Shown here: one piece after another, positions 19,561 through 27,689 of the stretch
Layout: the number at the start of each line of letters is the position of its first letter
Position numbering within the stretch: position 1 is the stretch's first letter
Source of the DNA: Bacteroidota bacterium
GTDB taxonomy: Bacteria; Bacteroidota; Bacteroidia; AKYH767-A; OLB10
Direction: 5' to 3'
NCBI GenBank assembly: GCA_016713445.1
Contig: JADJPB010000005.1
Location: 1 to 64,000, forward strand
Length of the DNA stretch: 64,000 nucleotides
Position numbers and translations under genes: made by a program
Notes under the pieces: generated by a model
Told to the model about the DNA's origin: nothing
Database searches by the model: none
The model's input: the letters and a program-made list of their open reading frames with translations, nothing else

Positions 19561-19637
19561 CGCCTAAAATAAGTATAGATAGGTCGGCATAATACAAAAG
19601 AAATAATCGAAGAAACAATTACTATAATTAGTATTAT

Positions 19638-21203
19638 ATGAAAAACGAAACGATTGCGGCCAACGACTTTAAAGTCGAAGAAATGTTAAAAGCATTAGGC
19701 ATTGACAAAATGAATTACGGTGCCAGCACAGGTACTAAATGGATCAAGACTTCCGGTGAGGTTATTGAATCTTTTTCTCCTGCAGATGGACAGCTCATTG
19801 CATCAGTGCAACAAGGTACAGCAGACGATTACGAAAATATTATTAAAACTTCGCAAGATGCATTTGCAACCTGGAGAATGATTCCTGCTCCCAAGCGTGG
19901 AGAAATTGTTCGTCAGATGGGCGATGCACTGCGTGAATATAAAGAGCCATTAGGCCGCTTGGTTTCTTTTGAGATGGGTAAGATTTATCAGGAAGGATTA
20001 GGCGAAGTACAAGAGATGATCGACATCTGCGATTTTGCCGTTGGATTATCACGTCAGTTATACGGATTAAGGATGCATAGTGAGCGCTCACGTCATCGCA
20101 TGTACGAACAATATCATCCACTCGGAACCATTGGTGTTATTTCTGCATTTAATTTTCCAGTTGCTGTGTGGGCATGGAATGCGATGTTAGCCATGGTTTG
20201 TGGTGATGTGGTGGTATGGAAACCAAGTTCAAAAGTTCCATTGTGTGCGGTCGCTACGCATAAAATAATTCAAAGAGTTTTAGCGGCGAATGATGTTCCG
20301 GAAGGAGTTTTAAATTTAATCATTGCTTCTTCAAAACATGTAGGTGATAATTTCTTAGCCGACAAACGTGTTCCGTTAATTTCTGTGACAGGTTCTACTC
20401 GCGTAGGACGCAGAGCAGGTAAAATTGTTGGAGAACGTTTAGGGCGTTCCTTGCTCGAATTAGGTGGAAATAATGCGATCATCATTTCTGAAAAAGCAGA
20501 TTTTGATTTAGCATTACGTGCCGTTGTTTTTGGAGCTGTGGGAACTGCTGGCCAACGTTGCACAAGTACACGTCGACTCATCATTCACGAAAGCATCTAC
20601 GATCAATTTACCCAAAAGGTAAAAGCAGCGTATGAGCATATTCGTATAGGCCACCCGTTAGATAGTAAAACTTTGGTAGGTCCGTTAATTGACAATGGTG
20701 CAGTGAAAGATTTCACCAATGCCATTGAAGCAGCAAAGAAAGAAGGTGGAAAAATATTGTATGGTGGTGAGGTATTAAGTGGAGATGGATTTGAGAGTGG
20801 AAATTATGTAGTTCCCTGTATCATTGAAGCAAAAAATCACTATCACATTGTGCAAGAAGAAACCTTCGCTCCTATTCTTTATTTGATGAAATATACAACG
20901 ATGGAAGATGCGATTGCGCAACAAAATGATGTGCCGCAAGGATTATCATCATCGATCTTCACAAGAGATTTACAAGAGGCGGAAGCGTTCTTGTCGCATG
21001 AAGGATCCGATTGTGGAATTGCGAATGTGAATATTGGTACGTCGGGTGCTGAGATTGGTGGTGCATTTGGTGGTGAGAAAGACACGGGCGGTGGTCGTGA
21101 GTCAGGAAGTGATGCCTGGAAAGTGTACATGAGACGACAAACCAATACCATCAACTACTCCAAAGAACTCCCCCTAGCACAAGGCATCCAGTTCGATATT
21201 TAA
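19638..21203 (+). CDS. ALDH7-family alpha-aminoadipate semialdehyde dehydrogenase
   Basis: A 521-residue aldehyde dehydrogenase of the antiquitin (ALDH7) group (AmaB/Pcd in characterised bacteria), expected to oxidise alpha-aminoadipate semialdehyde in lysine breakdown. Nucleophile Cys308 lies in GTAGQRCTSTRR, Glu274 in LELGGNNA, and Asn172 in FNFPVAVWAWN. The family-typical C-terminal FGGEKDTGGGRESGSDAWK is present. Length fits. No lysine aminotransferase or saccharopine gene adjoins it, so pathway placement rests on family alone. It stands alone after a 327-bp gap that carries a promoter box and a structured leader. Confidence 0.9.
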   Translation: MKNETIAANDFKVEEMLKALGIDKMNYGASTGTKWIKTSGEVIESFSPADGQLIASVQQGTADDYENIIKTSQDAFATWRMIPAPKRGEIVRQMGDALREYKEPLGRLVSFEMGKIYQEGLGEVQEMIDICDFAVGLSRQLYGLRMHSERSRHRMYEQYHPLGTIGVISAFNFPVAVWAWNAMLAMVCGDVVVWKPSSKVPLCAVATHKIIQRVLAANDVPEGVLNLIIASSKHVGDNFLADKRVPLISVTGSTRVGRRAGKIVGERLGRSLLELGGNNAIIISEKADFDLALRAVVFGAVGTAGQRCTSTRRLIIHESIYDQFTQKVKAAYEHIRIGHPLDSKTLVGPLIDNGAVKDFTNAIEAAKKEGGKILYGGEVLSGDGFESGNYVVPCIIEAKNHYHIVQEETFAPILYLMKYTTMEDAIAQQNDVPQGLSSSIFTRDLQEAEAFLSHEGSDCGIANVNIGTSGAEIGGAFGGEKDTGGGRESGSDAWKVYMRRQTNTINYSKELPLAQGIQFDI

Positions 21204-21233
21204 GTAAACGCTTGTATTCGTTTAAAACCGAAT

Positions 21234-21276
21234 AAATCCGTGTTCTCCTCATACCTTTGTGATGGAACACGGATTT
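21234..21276 (+). terminator. Hairpin terminator after ALDH7
   Basis: AAATCCGTGTTC (21234-21245) pairs perfectly with GAACACGGATTT (21265-21276), a 12-bp stem and 19-nt loop ending in a short T run. It shares the CACGGATT word with the inverted repeats that flank the next gene. Confidence 0.65.
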
Positions 21277-21292
21277 TTTATGCGATAATTTA

Positions 21293-21322
21293 GAACGCGG
21301 ATGACACGGATTAACACGATAA
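21293..21322 (+). repeat. Left inverted repeat of the GxxExxY cassette
   Basis: The first 20 nt, GAACGCGGATGACACGGATT, match the reverse complement of 21772-21801 at 19 of 20 positions, with weaker similarity over the next 10. The repeat ends seven bases before the GxxExxY start codon. Confidence 0.8.
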
Positions 21323-21328
21323 AACAAG

Positions 21329-21733
21329 ATGATTTTACAACATGAAGAATTAACTGGCTCTATTATTAATGCTTTTTTCAAAGTATATAATACGTTAGGA
21401 TATGGTTTTTTGGAGAAAGTATACGAAAATGCTCTTTTACTCGAATTACGAGCAAGAGGATTTCATTGCTTATCGCAGTATCCAGTGAAGGTTTTTTATG
21501 ATAATATTGAAGTAGGCTTTTACATTGCTGACATAATAGTCAATGATATCTTAATCATTGAAATAAAAGCTGCAGAAGGTTTATGTGAACAACATGAATT
21601 TCAATTAATCAATTATTTGAGAGCTACGGACCTTCAAATTGGCTTATTACTTAACTTTGGGAAATCGCCACAATTCAAAAGAAAAATTGTGAGTAGGGTG
21701 TTGAATAAATCTCAGTTCAACACAAGTACTTAA
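21329..21733 (+). CDS. GxxExxY family protein
   Basis: A 134-residue protein of the GxxExxY family (TIGR04256), a small PD-(D/E)XK-like fold of unknown role found in many environmental bacteria. The family motif is visible as GFLEKVYE near residue 26, followed by LLLELRARG and the nuclease-like core IADIIVNDILIIEIKA, in which D..(I)IEIKA resembles a PD-ExK active site. It has a short C-terminal tail after LLNFG. The gene is flanked by inverted copies of a 20-30 bp repeat, so it reads as an independent cassette of about 509 bp between ALDH7 and ACMSD. Confidence 0.9.
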   Translation: MILQHEELTGSIINAFFKVYNTLGYGFLEKVYENALLLELRARGFHCLSQYPVKVFYDNIEVGFYIADIIVNDILIIEIKAAEGLCEQHEFQLINYLRATDLQIGLLLNFGKSPQFKRKIVSRVLNKSQFNTST

Positions 21734-21771
21734 AACGAAAGTGAATTTAATCAACCAGACTCAATCCGCCC

Positions 21772-21801
21772 TTATCCGCAAAATCCGAGTCATCCGCGTT
21801 C
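21772..21801 (-). repeat. Right inverted repeat of the GxxExxY cassette
   Basis: The reverse complement begins GAACGCGGATGACTCGGATT and differs by one base from the left arm at 21293-21312. It lies 38 bp after the GxxExxY stop and 25 bp before the ACMSD start. Confidence 0.8.
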
Positions 21802-21826
21802 AAAATTAAAACATTACTTAAACGTC

Positions 21827-22834
21827 ATGCTTAAAATAGATATTCATACACATATCATTCCTGAAAACCTTCCAAAATTCAACCAAAAATTTGGGTATGG
21901 GGGTTTTATTTCTTTAGATCATCATAAGCCGTGTTGCGCTAAGATGATGATCGACGATCGTTTTTTCCGTGAGATCGAAGACAATTGTTGGGATCCCACT
22001 ACCCGCATCAAGGAGTGCGACCACCACCACATCAACGTACAAGTATTAAGCACTATTCCTGTGATGTTTTCCTATTGGGCAAAACCAACCGATGCTTTAG
22101 AAGTAAGTATGTTTTTAAATGATCACATCGCTACTATCGTTCACGCCTATCCGAAAAGATTTATCGGCTTAGGAACAATTCCGCTACAAGCTCCCGACCT
22201 CGCCGTAAAAGAATTAGAACGTTGTATGAAGATCGGTTTGCGTGGCGTGCAGATTGGATCACATGTGAACGATTGGAATTTGAATGCTCCCGAATTGTTT
22301 CCTGTATTTGAGGCAGCACAAGACTTAGGCGCTGCGATTTTTGTACATCCCTGGGATATGATGGCGAAGGAGAAGATGAGCAAGTACTGGCTTCCATGGC
22401 TCGTAGGGATGCCGGCAGAAACATCATTGGCTATTTGTTCGATGATTTTTGGTGGAGTCTTCGAACGACTCCCTAAATTAAAAGTAGCATTTGCACATGG
22501 AGGTGGATCTTTCCCATCTTCCATCGGTCGTATCGAACATGGATTTAATGTGCGACCCGATCTTGTAGCGGTCGACAATAACATCAACCCCAGAGAATAT
22601 TTAGATAAATTTTATTTGGATACGTTAGTACATGACCCATTGATGCTCGACTTCCTCATGAATTTGATGGGGCCTAATCAACTTGCATTAGGAACGGACT
22701 ATCCTTTTCCACTTGGAGAATTACAACCCGGTAAGTTAATCGATTCGATGCCGTACGATGATAAAATCAAAGAAAGATTATTGAGCGGATCTGCTTTGGA
22801 GTGGTTGAGTTTGGAGAAATCATTGTTCCTATAG
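21827..22834 (+). CDS. 2-Amino-3-carboxymuconate-6-semialdehyde decarboxylase (ACMSD)
   Basis: A 335-residue amidohydrolase-2 enzyme that decarboxylates the product of 3-hydroxyanthranilate dioxygenase to 2-aminomuconate semialdehyde, diverting flux from quinolinate and NAD. The residues align with the Pseudomonas fluorescens enzyme: Zn ligands His7, His9, His174 and Asp291, and catalytic His224; Arg45/Arg48 lie where the substrate Arg is expected. Length fits. The GxxExxY cassette separates it from the upstream gene. The dioxygenase and aminomuconate dehydrogenase are 16 kb and 11 kb away, so the pathway is dispersed here. Confidence 0.95.
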   Translation: MLKIDIHTHIIPENLPKFNQKFGYGGFISLDHHKPCCAKMMIDDRFFREIEDNCWDPTTRIKECDHHHINVQVLSTIPVMFSYWAKPTDALEVSMFLNDHIATIVHAYPKRFIGLGTIPLQAPDLAVKELERCMKIGLRGVQIGSHVNDWNLNAPELFPVFEAAQDLGAAIFVHPWDMMAKEKMSKYWLPWLVGMPAETSLAICSMIFGGVFERLPKLKVAFAHGGGSFPSSIGRIEHGFNVRPDLVAVDNNINPREYLDKFYLDTLVHDPLMLDFLMNLMGPNQLALGTDYPFPLGELQPGKLIDSMPYDDKIKERLLSGSALEWLSLEKSLFL

Positions 22835-22921
22835 GACGTACAGCATTCAGAATTATATAGTTATTAAACTAAAACCTTTTTCGAAAAAATATTTTAATAT
22901 GGCAAAAATTAATTTTAATCA

Positions 22922-22956
22922 AAAAGTTCCAACTTTGGGAACTTTTCATATCTTTG
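22922..22956 (+). promoter_or_regulatory. higBA promoter and operator palindrome
   Basis: AAAAGTTCC (22922-22930) and GGAACTTTT (22938-22946) form a perfect 9-bp inverted repeat with a 7-bp spacer, immediately before an exact -7 box TATCTTTG (22949-22956). The HigB ATG is at 22961, so the transcript would be nearly leaderless. The palindrome is well placed for autorepression by HigA. Confidence 0.75.
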
Positions 22957-22960
22957 TATT

Positions 22961-23254
22961 ATGAGAGTGATTGCAAAGAGAACGTTAAAAACTTTCTGGA
23001 CCAAACACAAAGATTGTGAAGAACAACTTAAAACATGGTATAAAGAATGTGAAGAAGCTCAATGGCAAAGCCCAAGAGAAATCAAGCTAGATTATCCATC
23101 TGCAAGTTTCATAGAGGACAATAGAGTTGTCTTTAACATAAAAGGGAATAAATACAGAATCATAGTTAAAATAAATTATCACTATGGTATATTATGGATT
23201 CGGTTTGTTGGAAATCATTCTCAGTACGATAAAATAGACGCCTCAAAAATTTAA
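22961..23254 (+). CDS. higB: HigB-type mRNA interferase toxin
   Basis: A 97-residue HigB-family toxin, a RelE-like ribosome-dependent RNase. Visible features: the basic N-terminus (VIAKRTLKTFWTKHKD), the central W-containing segment (EAQWQSPREIK), and the C-terminal strand pair FNIKGNKYRIIVKINY...ILWIRFVGNHSQYDKI, which closely follows the family pattern (N..YRL...I.Y....V.I.F.GTH..YD.I). It precedes its antitoxin, the usual order for hig loci, with a 4-bp gap. The start is fixed by the promoter box five bases upstream. Confidence 0.92.
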   Translation: MRVIAKRTLKTFWTKHKDCEEQLKTWYKECEEAQWQSPREIKLDYPSASFIEDNRVVFNIKGNKYRIIVKINYHYGILWIRFVGNHSQYDKIDASKI

Positions 23255-23258
23255 TATC

Positions 23259-23615
23259 ATGGATTGGAAAGTTATTAAAACCGAAAAAGATTACCAAAAA
23301 GCGTTATCTCGCTTAGAGGTAATATTTGAGTCGAAAAGAAACTCGAAATTAGGAGATGAGTTAGAATTACTTTCACTTTTGATTGATAATTATGAAAAAG
23401 ATAAATTTCCGATTGATTTACCAGATCCTATTGAAGCCATCAAATTCAGAATGGAGCAACTCGGATATAAACAAAAAGATTTAGCGGAAGTGATGGGTCT
23501 AAAGAGTAGAGTGAGTGAAATTCTTAATCGAAAAAGAAAACTAACACTTGAAATGATTCGAAAGCTTAACGAAGTGTTGGGCATACCCACTGAAATTTTA
23601 GTGAAGGATTATTAA
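23259..23615 (+). CDS. higA: HigA-type antitoxin with XRE helix-turn-helix
   Basis: A 118-residue antitoxin. The N-terminal 60 residues form a toxin-binding region (YQKALSRLEVIFES...ELELLSLLIDNYE) and the C-terminal half is an XRE HTH (MEQLGYKQKDLAEVMG, with recognition helix SRVSEILNRKRKL). It neutralises HigB and probably represses the operon through the palindrome at 22922-22946. It starts 4 bp after the toxin stop, so the two are translated together. AT-rich repeats follow the stop. Confidence 0.92.
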   Translation: MDWKVIKTEKDYQKALSRLEVIFESKRNSKLGDELELLSLLIDNYEKDKFPIDLPDPIEAIKFRMEQLGYKQKDLAEVMGLKSRVSEILNRKRKLTLEMIRKLNEVLGIPTEILVKDY

Positions 23616-23616
23616 A

Positions 23617-23692
23617 AGCTGCAAGCTACAAGCTGCAAGCTGCAAATTAAAAAATCAATTCTGAATTCTTAATTCTTAATTCTGCATTAAAG
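23617..23692. repeat. AGCTGCAAGCTACA and AATTCTTAATTCTG repeats
   Basis: Two repeat families meet here: AAGCTGCAAGCTACAAGCTG (relatives at about 37340 and 37517) and AATTCTTAATTCTGCATT (relatives at 27393, 27655, 31095 and 40040). They separate higA from the convergent DUF5777 gene. Confidence 0.7.
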
Positions 23693-24577
23693 CGTAAACA
23701 CTCTCGACACATTAAATCCAATGCGGATTCCGCCATCGCCCCATTTCGTGTCGGTATATGGCAAGAATTGATTTTCGCTCAGTCCGAATGAATTGGTTAC
23801 ATGCATTTGGAACACGTGACCACCCGTTTCGATTTCAAATCCTAAGCCGAAAGAATCATAAAAGTCGCGATCGGTATAATCATTCATTCGATACGCATAT
23901 TCTGCGGTGAGTGCCATGTGTTTTGTGAACTTGTAACGAAGAGCTCCTGAAAAACCATAAATATCATTCGCATCCTTCAACAAATCCGCCTGATTAATAT
24001 GCACAAACCATGGAGCGATTTGAGCAGAAAAATTCGGTCCAAACTTACGACCAATAATTGCTTGGTAATTGTAGGAAAGTCGACTGTAGAAATGTTCATA
24101 ACGATCGAAGCCCGTAACTTTTTTTAGAGGATCCTTCGCCATGGTGGCATACATTCCACCAAAGAGAGTAACGCTCAACGGCATTTCACCGCCTTCGGTT
24201 TGACGTAATAGGCGATACTTTAAAAATCCATCTAACAATTTCTGATAACTCGTTCTTCCGAATCCAACCATCAAGCGACCATCGTAACTATATTCTAATC
24301 CCAAACGAATACTAGCACCACCGTCGATTCCCCAAAAATCATCTACGCCGGAATTAACGACTCCAAAACGATGAGAAATTCTGAAATCAAGCGTACGTTT
24401 TCCAACGGTTTCAATCGTATGGAAATTAATGACACGCGTTGTTTTAAATGTAGCAAGTGTAATTACTTTCTGCTTTTCGGTTGCACTATTTAAAATGCTG
24501 TCTAAGTCTTCCTGCGCAAAAGCGGAGAAGAAAAAACAATTTAAGAATAATAAAATGATATAATAAGATTTTTTCAT
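23687..24577 (-). CDS. DUF5777 family outer-membrane beta-barrel protein
   Basis: A 296-residue protein with a signal peptide (YIILLFLNCFFFSAFAQ) and alternating amphipathic strands typical of DUF5777. Family-like segments include TFKTTRVINFHTIETVGKRT near residue 45 and HVFQMHVTNSFGL near 260. It ends in VSRVFTL, a barrel-like terminus. It is the last gene of a three-gene minus-strand group behind two haem-type lipoproteins, an arrangement often seen for this family. This suggests a role linked to surface electron transfer, but no substrate is known. Confidence 0.85.
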   Translation of the reverse strand: MKKSYYIILLFLNCFFFSAFAQEDLDSILNSATEKQKVITLATFKTTRVINFHTIETVGKRTLDFRISHRFGVVNSGVDDFWGIDGGASIRLGLEYSYDGRLMVGFGRTSYQKLLDGFLKYRLLRQTEGGEMPLSVTLFGGMYATMAKDPLKKVTGFDRYEHFYSRLSYNYQAIIGRKFGPNFSAQIAPWFVHINQADLLKDANDIYGFSGALRYKFTKHMALTAEYAYRMNDYTDRDFYDSFGLGFEIETGGHVFQMHVTNSFGLSENQFLPYTDTKWGDGGIRIGFNVSRVFTL

Positions 24578-24582
24578 AGCGA

Positions 24583-25002
24583 TTAATTATTCAATTTTCC
24601 TTCGTCGATCCATTTTTGAATAGTAGCAATTCTACAATTATCGAGTTTACCACCACCATCGGGCATAGGGGATGCGCCATTGATATGACGGATAGCATCC
24701 ATCAAATTATCGCTTGCGGAACTTGAAATATCCAAATGTGTAACTAAAGGAATTCCACTTGCTGAACCTGTTCCATGACAAGAAGCAGCAGAACCACCTG
24801 TGCTGCCACAAAAAGTAGTAATAATTGGATTAACTTTCTGAGAAAAAGAAATGGTACCTGAAGTATCGCAATTTCCTATCTGTCCAAAATTAGGATCCAA
24901 TTCCTCTACGTTATCGTAATAACATGACGACATCAAAAATAAGAATCCACTGAGGCTAGTAAGAACTAAATATGTTGATTTATTTCTATTCAATTTTTTC
25001 AT
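24583..25002 (-). CDS. Lipoprotein with cytochrome-c-like domain
   Basis: Starting from the ATG at 25002 (MKKLNRNK) it encodes about 139 residues with a lipobox (FLFLMSSC). A haem-binding-like region follows (TFCGSTGG...SCHGTGSASGIPL) and a typical end ASPMPDGGGKLDNCRIATIQKWIDEG, as in small cytochrome-c lipoproteins. A strict CxxCH is missing: Cys and CH are separated by about ten residues (CGSTGGSAASCH), so covalent haem attachment is uncertain. It lies 7 bp after the upstream cytochrome-like gene and 5 bp before the barrel gene, one operon. Confidence 0.75.
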   Translation of the reverse strand: MKKLNRNKSTYLVLTSLSGFLFLMSSCYYDNVEELDPNFGQIGNCDTSGTISFSQKVNPIITTFCGSTGGSAASCHGTGSASGIPLVTHLDISSSASDNLMDAIRHINGASPMPDGGGKLDNCRIATIQKWIDEGKLNN

Positions 25003-25009
25003 AATGTAC

Positions 25010-25381
25010 TTAGTTGTTTTTTGCGCCTTGCTCAATCCACCAATAAATTAATTTTGTGTTTTCAGGGCTCACTTCTTGATAGCCACTCGGCGGCATACGA
25101 TGCTCTACAAAACCTCGTCGGGTAATGGATTGATACAATTTACTTCCAGGAGCGTTTCCTGCTTTGATGGAACCCATCACCTGATCATAGGTTTCGAAAG
25201 AACCAGGTCCTTCTGGATTATCTCCATGGCAACCGCTAAAATTACAGTGTGAAGAAATGATAGGTTGAACTTGCGTGCTAAAAGAAATTACCGGAACGTT
25301 GTCCAATTTGGGTTCGGTAGTACAAGAGGCAATTGCGATAAGTACAAAGAGAAAAATTATACTTCGAGGATGGTTTCTCAT
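25010..25381 (-). CDS. Cytochrome-c-type lipoprotein
   Basis: A 123-residue protein with lipobox LIAIASC and a haem-like motif HCNFSGCHG (CxxxCH). Further on come the axial-Met-like stretch VEHRMPPSGY and the C-terminal LIYWWIEQGAKNN common in these small Bacteroidota cytochromes. The CxxxCH form has three rather than two residues between the Cys, which occurs in this family. First gene of the group that ends with the DUF5777 barrel. Confidence 0.8.
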   Translation of the reverse strand: MRNHPRSIIFLFVLIAIASCTTEPKLDNVPVISFSTQVQPIISSHCNFSGCHGDNPEGPGSFETYDQVMGSIKAGNAPGSKLYQSITRRGFVEHRMPPSGYQEVSPENTKLIYWWIEQGAKNN

Positions 25382-25535
25382 AATTTAAGGAATCTCACAA
25401 ATTTATGGGTATTCCTTCGAATATTTCCTTATAAAAGTCAGTATCTAGCCTAATCCATTAACAATTAATTGCTAATAAAAATCATTTGAAAAAAATCAGT
25501 GCAAAGAAATTAGGGTAAAATAGCAATAGATTCCG

Positions 25536-25543
25536 TAATTTTG
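25536..25543 (+). promoter_or_regulatory. -7 promoter box for purF
   Basis: TAATTTTG fits TAnnTTTG and lies 17 bp before the purF ATG at 25561. Confidence 0.45.
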
Positions 25544-25560
25544 CCACTTAGAAACGAAAC

Positions 25561-27393
25561 ATGAGCGATGCTCTTCATCACGAGTGCGGAATAGCCCTCG
25601 TTCGATTATTAAAACCCCTTGACTTCTATCTGGAAAAGTACGGAACGGCCATGTACGGCCTGAACAAACTTTCTTTGCTGATGGAAAAACAGCATAACCG
25701 TGGACAAGATGGTGCTGGTGTAGCATGTATTAAGTTGGATATGCAACCCGGCGAAAAATACATGAGCCGCTATCGGTCGATCGAAAAGAATGCTATTGCG
25801 GATATTTTTGGAGTTATCAATGATCCCATACGAGAAATTCAAAAAAATAATCCAGAGAAATTAAACGATGTAAATTATCTAAAGAAGAATGCCGATTTTA
25901 TGGGCGAACTTTTGTTAGGTCATTTGCGCTATGGAACTTTTGGTGGAAATAGTTTCGAAACCTGTCATCCTTTTCTTCGACAAAATAATTGGATGACAAG
26001 AAATTTAGTTGTAGCTGGTAATTTTAATTTGACCAACGTTGAAGAACTATTTAGAGCATCGGACAGCATCCGCGAGAGAAAGCGGACACGGTAACGGTGA
26101 TGGAAAATATCGGACATTGGCTCGATGAGGAAAATGATTTGTTGTACTATCGATACAAGCAAGACGGTTTTTCGAAAAAGATATTAGTCCCATCATCGCT
26201 GAGAAATTAGATATTGGGAATATTCTTCGTCGCTCTTCTAAACTTATGGGATGGTGGATACATCATGGCAGGCTTACTCGGACATGGTGATGCTTTTGTT
26301 TTGAGAGATCCTTCTGGAATTCGTCCAGCCTGGTATTATGCCGATGATGAAGTGGTCGTAGTAACTTCTGAGCGTCCACAAATTCAAACTGCTTTTAATG
26401 TTCCCATTGAAAGTATTAAAGAAATTACTCCTGGAAGTGCCTTGATCATTAAGAAGAATGGAAAAGTTTTTGAAGAAGAAATTCGTGAACCACTAGAAAG
26501 AAAATCTTGTTCCTTCGAGCGCATTTATTTTTCGAGAGGAAGTGATAAAGATATTTATCGCGAGCGTCAAATGTTAGGCCGATTATTATGTCCTACATTT
26601 TAAAAGCGGTTGACAAAGATTTAAAGAATACCGTTTTCTCCTATATTCCCAATACTGCCGAAGTTGCCTTTATGGAATGATGAAAGGGATGGAAGATTAT
26701 TTGAAAGAAGTAAAGAAGCAAAAAATTCTCGCGATGGGTAACAACATCGACGAGGAGAAGCTAGATGAAATTCTTTCTTATAAACCGCGCGCCGAAAAAA
26801 TTGCGATCAAGGATGCCAAGCTTCGTACATTCATCACGAATGATAGCGACCGCACAGATATGGTTGCACACGTTTACGATATCACTTATGGTACCGTGCA
26901 GCAAGGTGTGGATAACTTAGTAGTGATCGATGATTCCATTGTAAGAGGAACTACGTTGCGCAACAGTATCATTCGTATGTTGGATCGATTGAGTCCAAAG
27001 AAAATAGTTATTGTTTCTTCGGCACCGCAGATCCGTTATCCCGCGATTAGTTTGATTGAAGAACGAAACATGGAGCATCTCATCGACTAGGTTTTTGAAG
27101 AATGCAAAGTGGAGTTGACAAAAGGAAATGACGCCGTAAATGTTGTCAAGAAAATTTACGCCCCTTTCACAGATGAAGAAATTTCTGCACGTGTAGCAAA
27201 GTTAGTTACACCCGATGGAATCAATGCCGAAGTAGAAGTAATTTTCCAATCCACCAATAATTTACACAAAGCATGTCCTGATCATAAAGGCGATTGGTAT
27301 TTTAGCGGCGACTATCCTACTCCCGGTGGAAACAGAGTTTCATGTAAAGCGTTTGTGAATTATGTTTCGGGGTTGAATGAGAGAGCGTATTAA
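25561..27393 (+). pseudogene. purF: Amidophosphoribosyltransferase, multiple frameshifts and one stop
   Basis: Fragments in all three frames together make a protein of about 610 residues, the length of the Bacteroidota long form. The N-terminal glutaminase part starts MSDALHHECGIALVRL, with nucleophile Cys9, then KQHNRGQDGAG and LGHLRYGTFGG. Later pieces include LWDGGYIMAGLLGHGDAF, LRDPSGIRPAW, IYFSRGSDKDIYRERQ, the PRPP loop VVIDDSIVRGTT, and a C-terminal segment near 27109-27393. Frames change near 26060, 26170, 26240, 26590 and 26670, and an in-frame TAG stands at 27088-27090. It would commit PRPP to purine synthesis if repaired. Either a true pseudogene or error; other purine genes here are broken too. 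Confidence 0.8.
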
Positions 27394-27680
27394 TTAATTA
27401 AGAATTAAGAATGCAGAATTAAGAATTATTAGGAATTATCTATAGTACATTACTTATACTCCTGTATTAAAACTATCCAATTTTGTTCTCGCAGGCTATT
27501 GCAGATTGATTCACTATTTTTAGTGATGTGATTCCTGAATTAAATAAATCAATTTAAAAGTAATACACAGAGGTTATACAAATCAGCAAATTTGGAAGAC
27601 GTTAAAGTTTAAGATAGGACCTTAAATTTTTCTTCTGCTTACAAACTTCTCAAATTCTTAATTCTACATTCTTAATTACC
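27393..27680. repeat. Gene-less segment between AATTCTTAATTC repeats
   Basis: The left arm (about 27395-27430) reads AATTAAGAATTAAGAATGCA and the right arm (about 27655-27677) carries AATTCTTAATTC with ATTCTTAATTA, an inverted arrangement. The roughly 220 bp between holds no gene I can see. Confidence 0.6.
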
Positions 27681-27689
27681 ACAGCGTAA

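Noticed and set aside
21151..21381. Minus-strand frame over the end of ALDH7 and the left cassette arm
   Set aside because: Lies opposite well-supported coding sequence and repeats, no recognisable domain.
22892..22960. Short ATG frame of about 21 codons upstream of higB
   Set aside because: Spans the operator and promoter of higBA and has no family; probably chance.
25561..27393. Programmed frameshifting in purF
   Set aside because: Four or more frame changes and an in-frame stop, none with a slippery site and stimulator; error or decay is far more likely.
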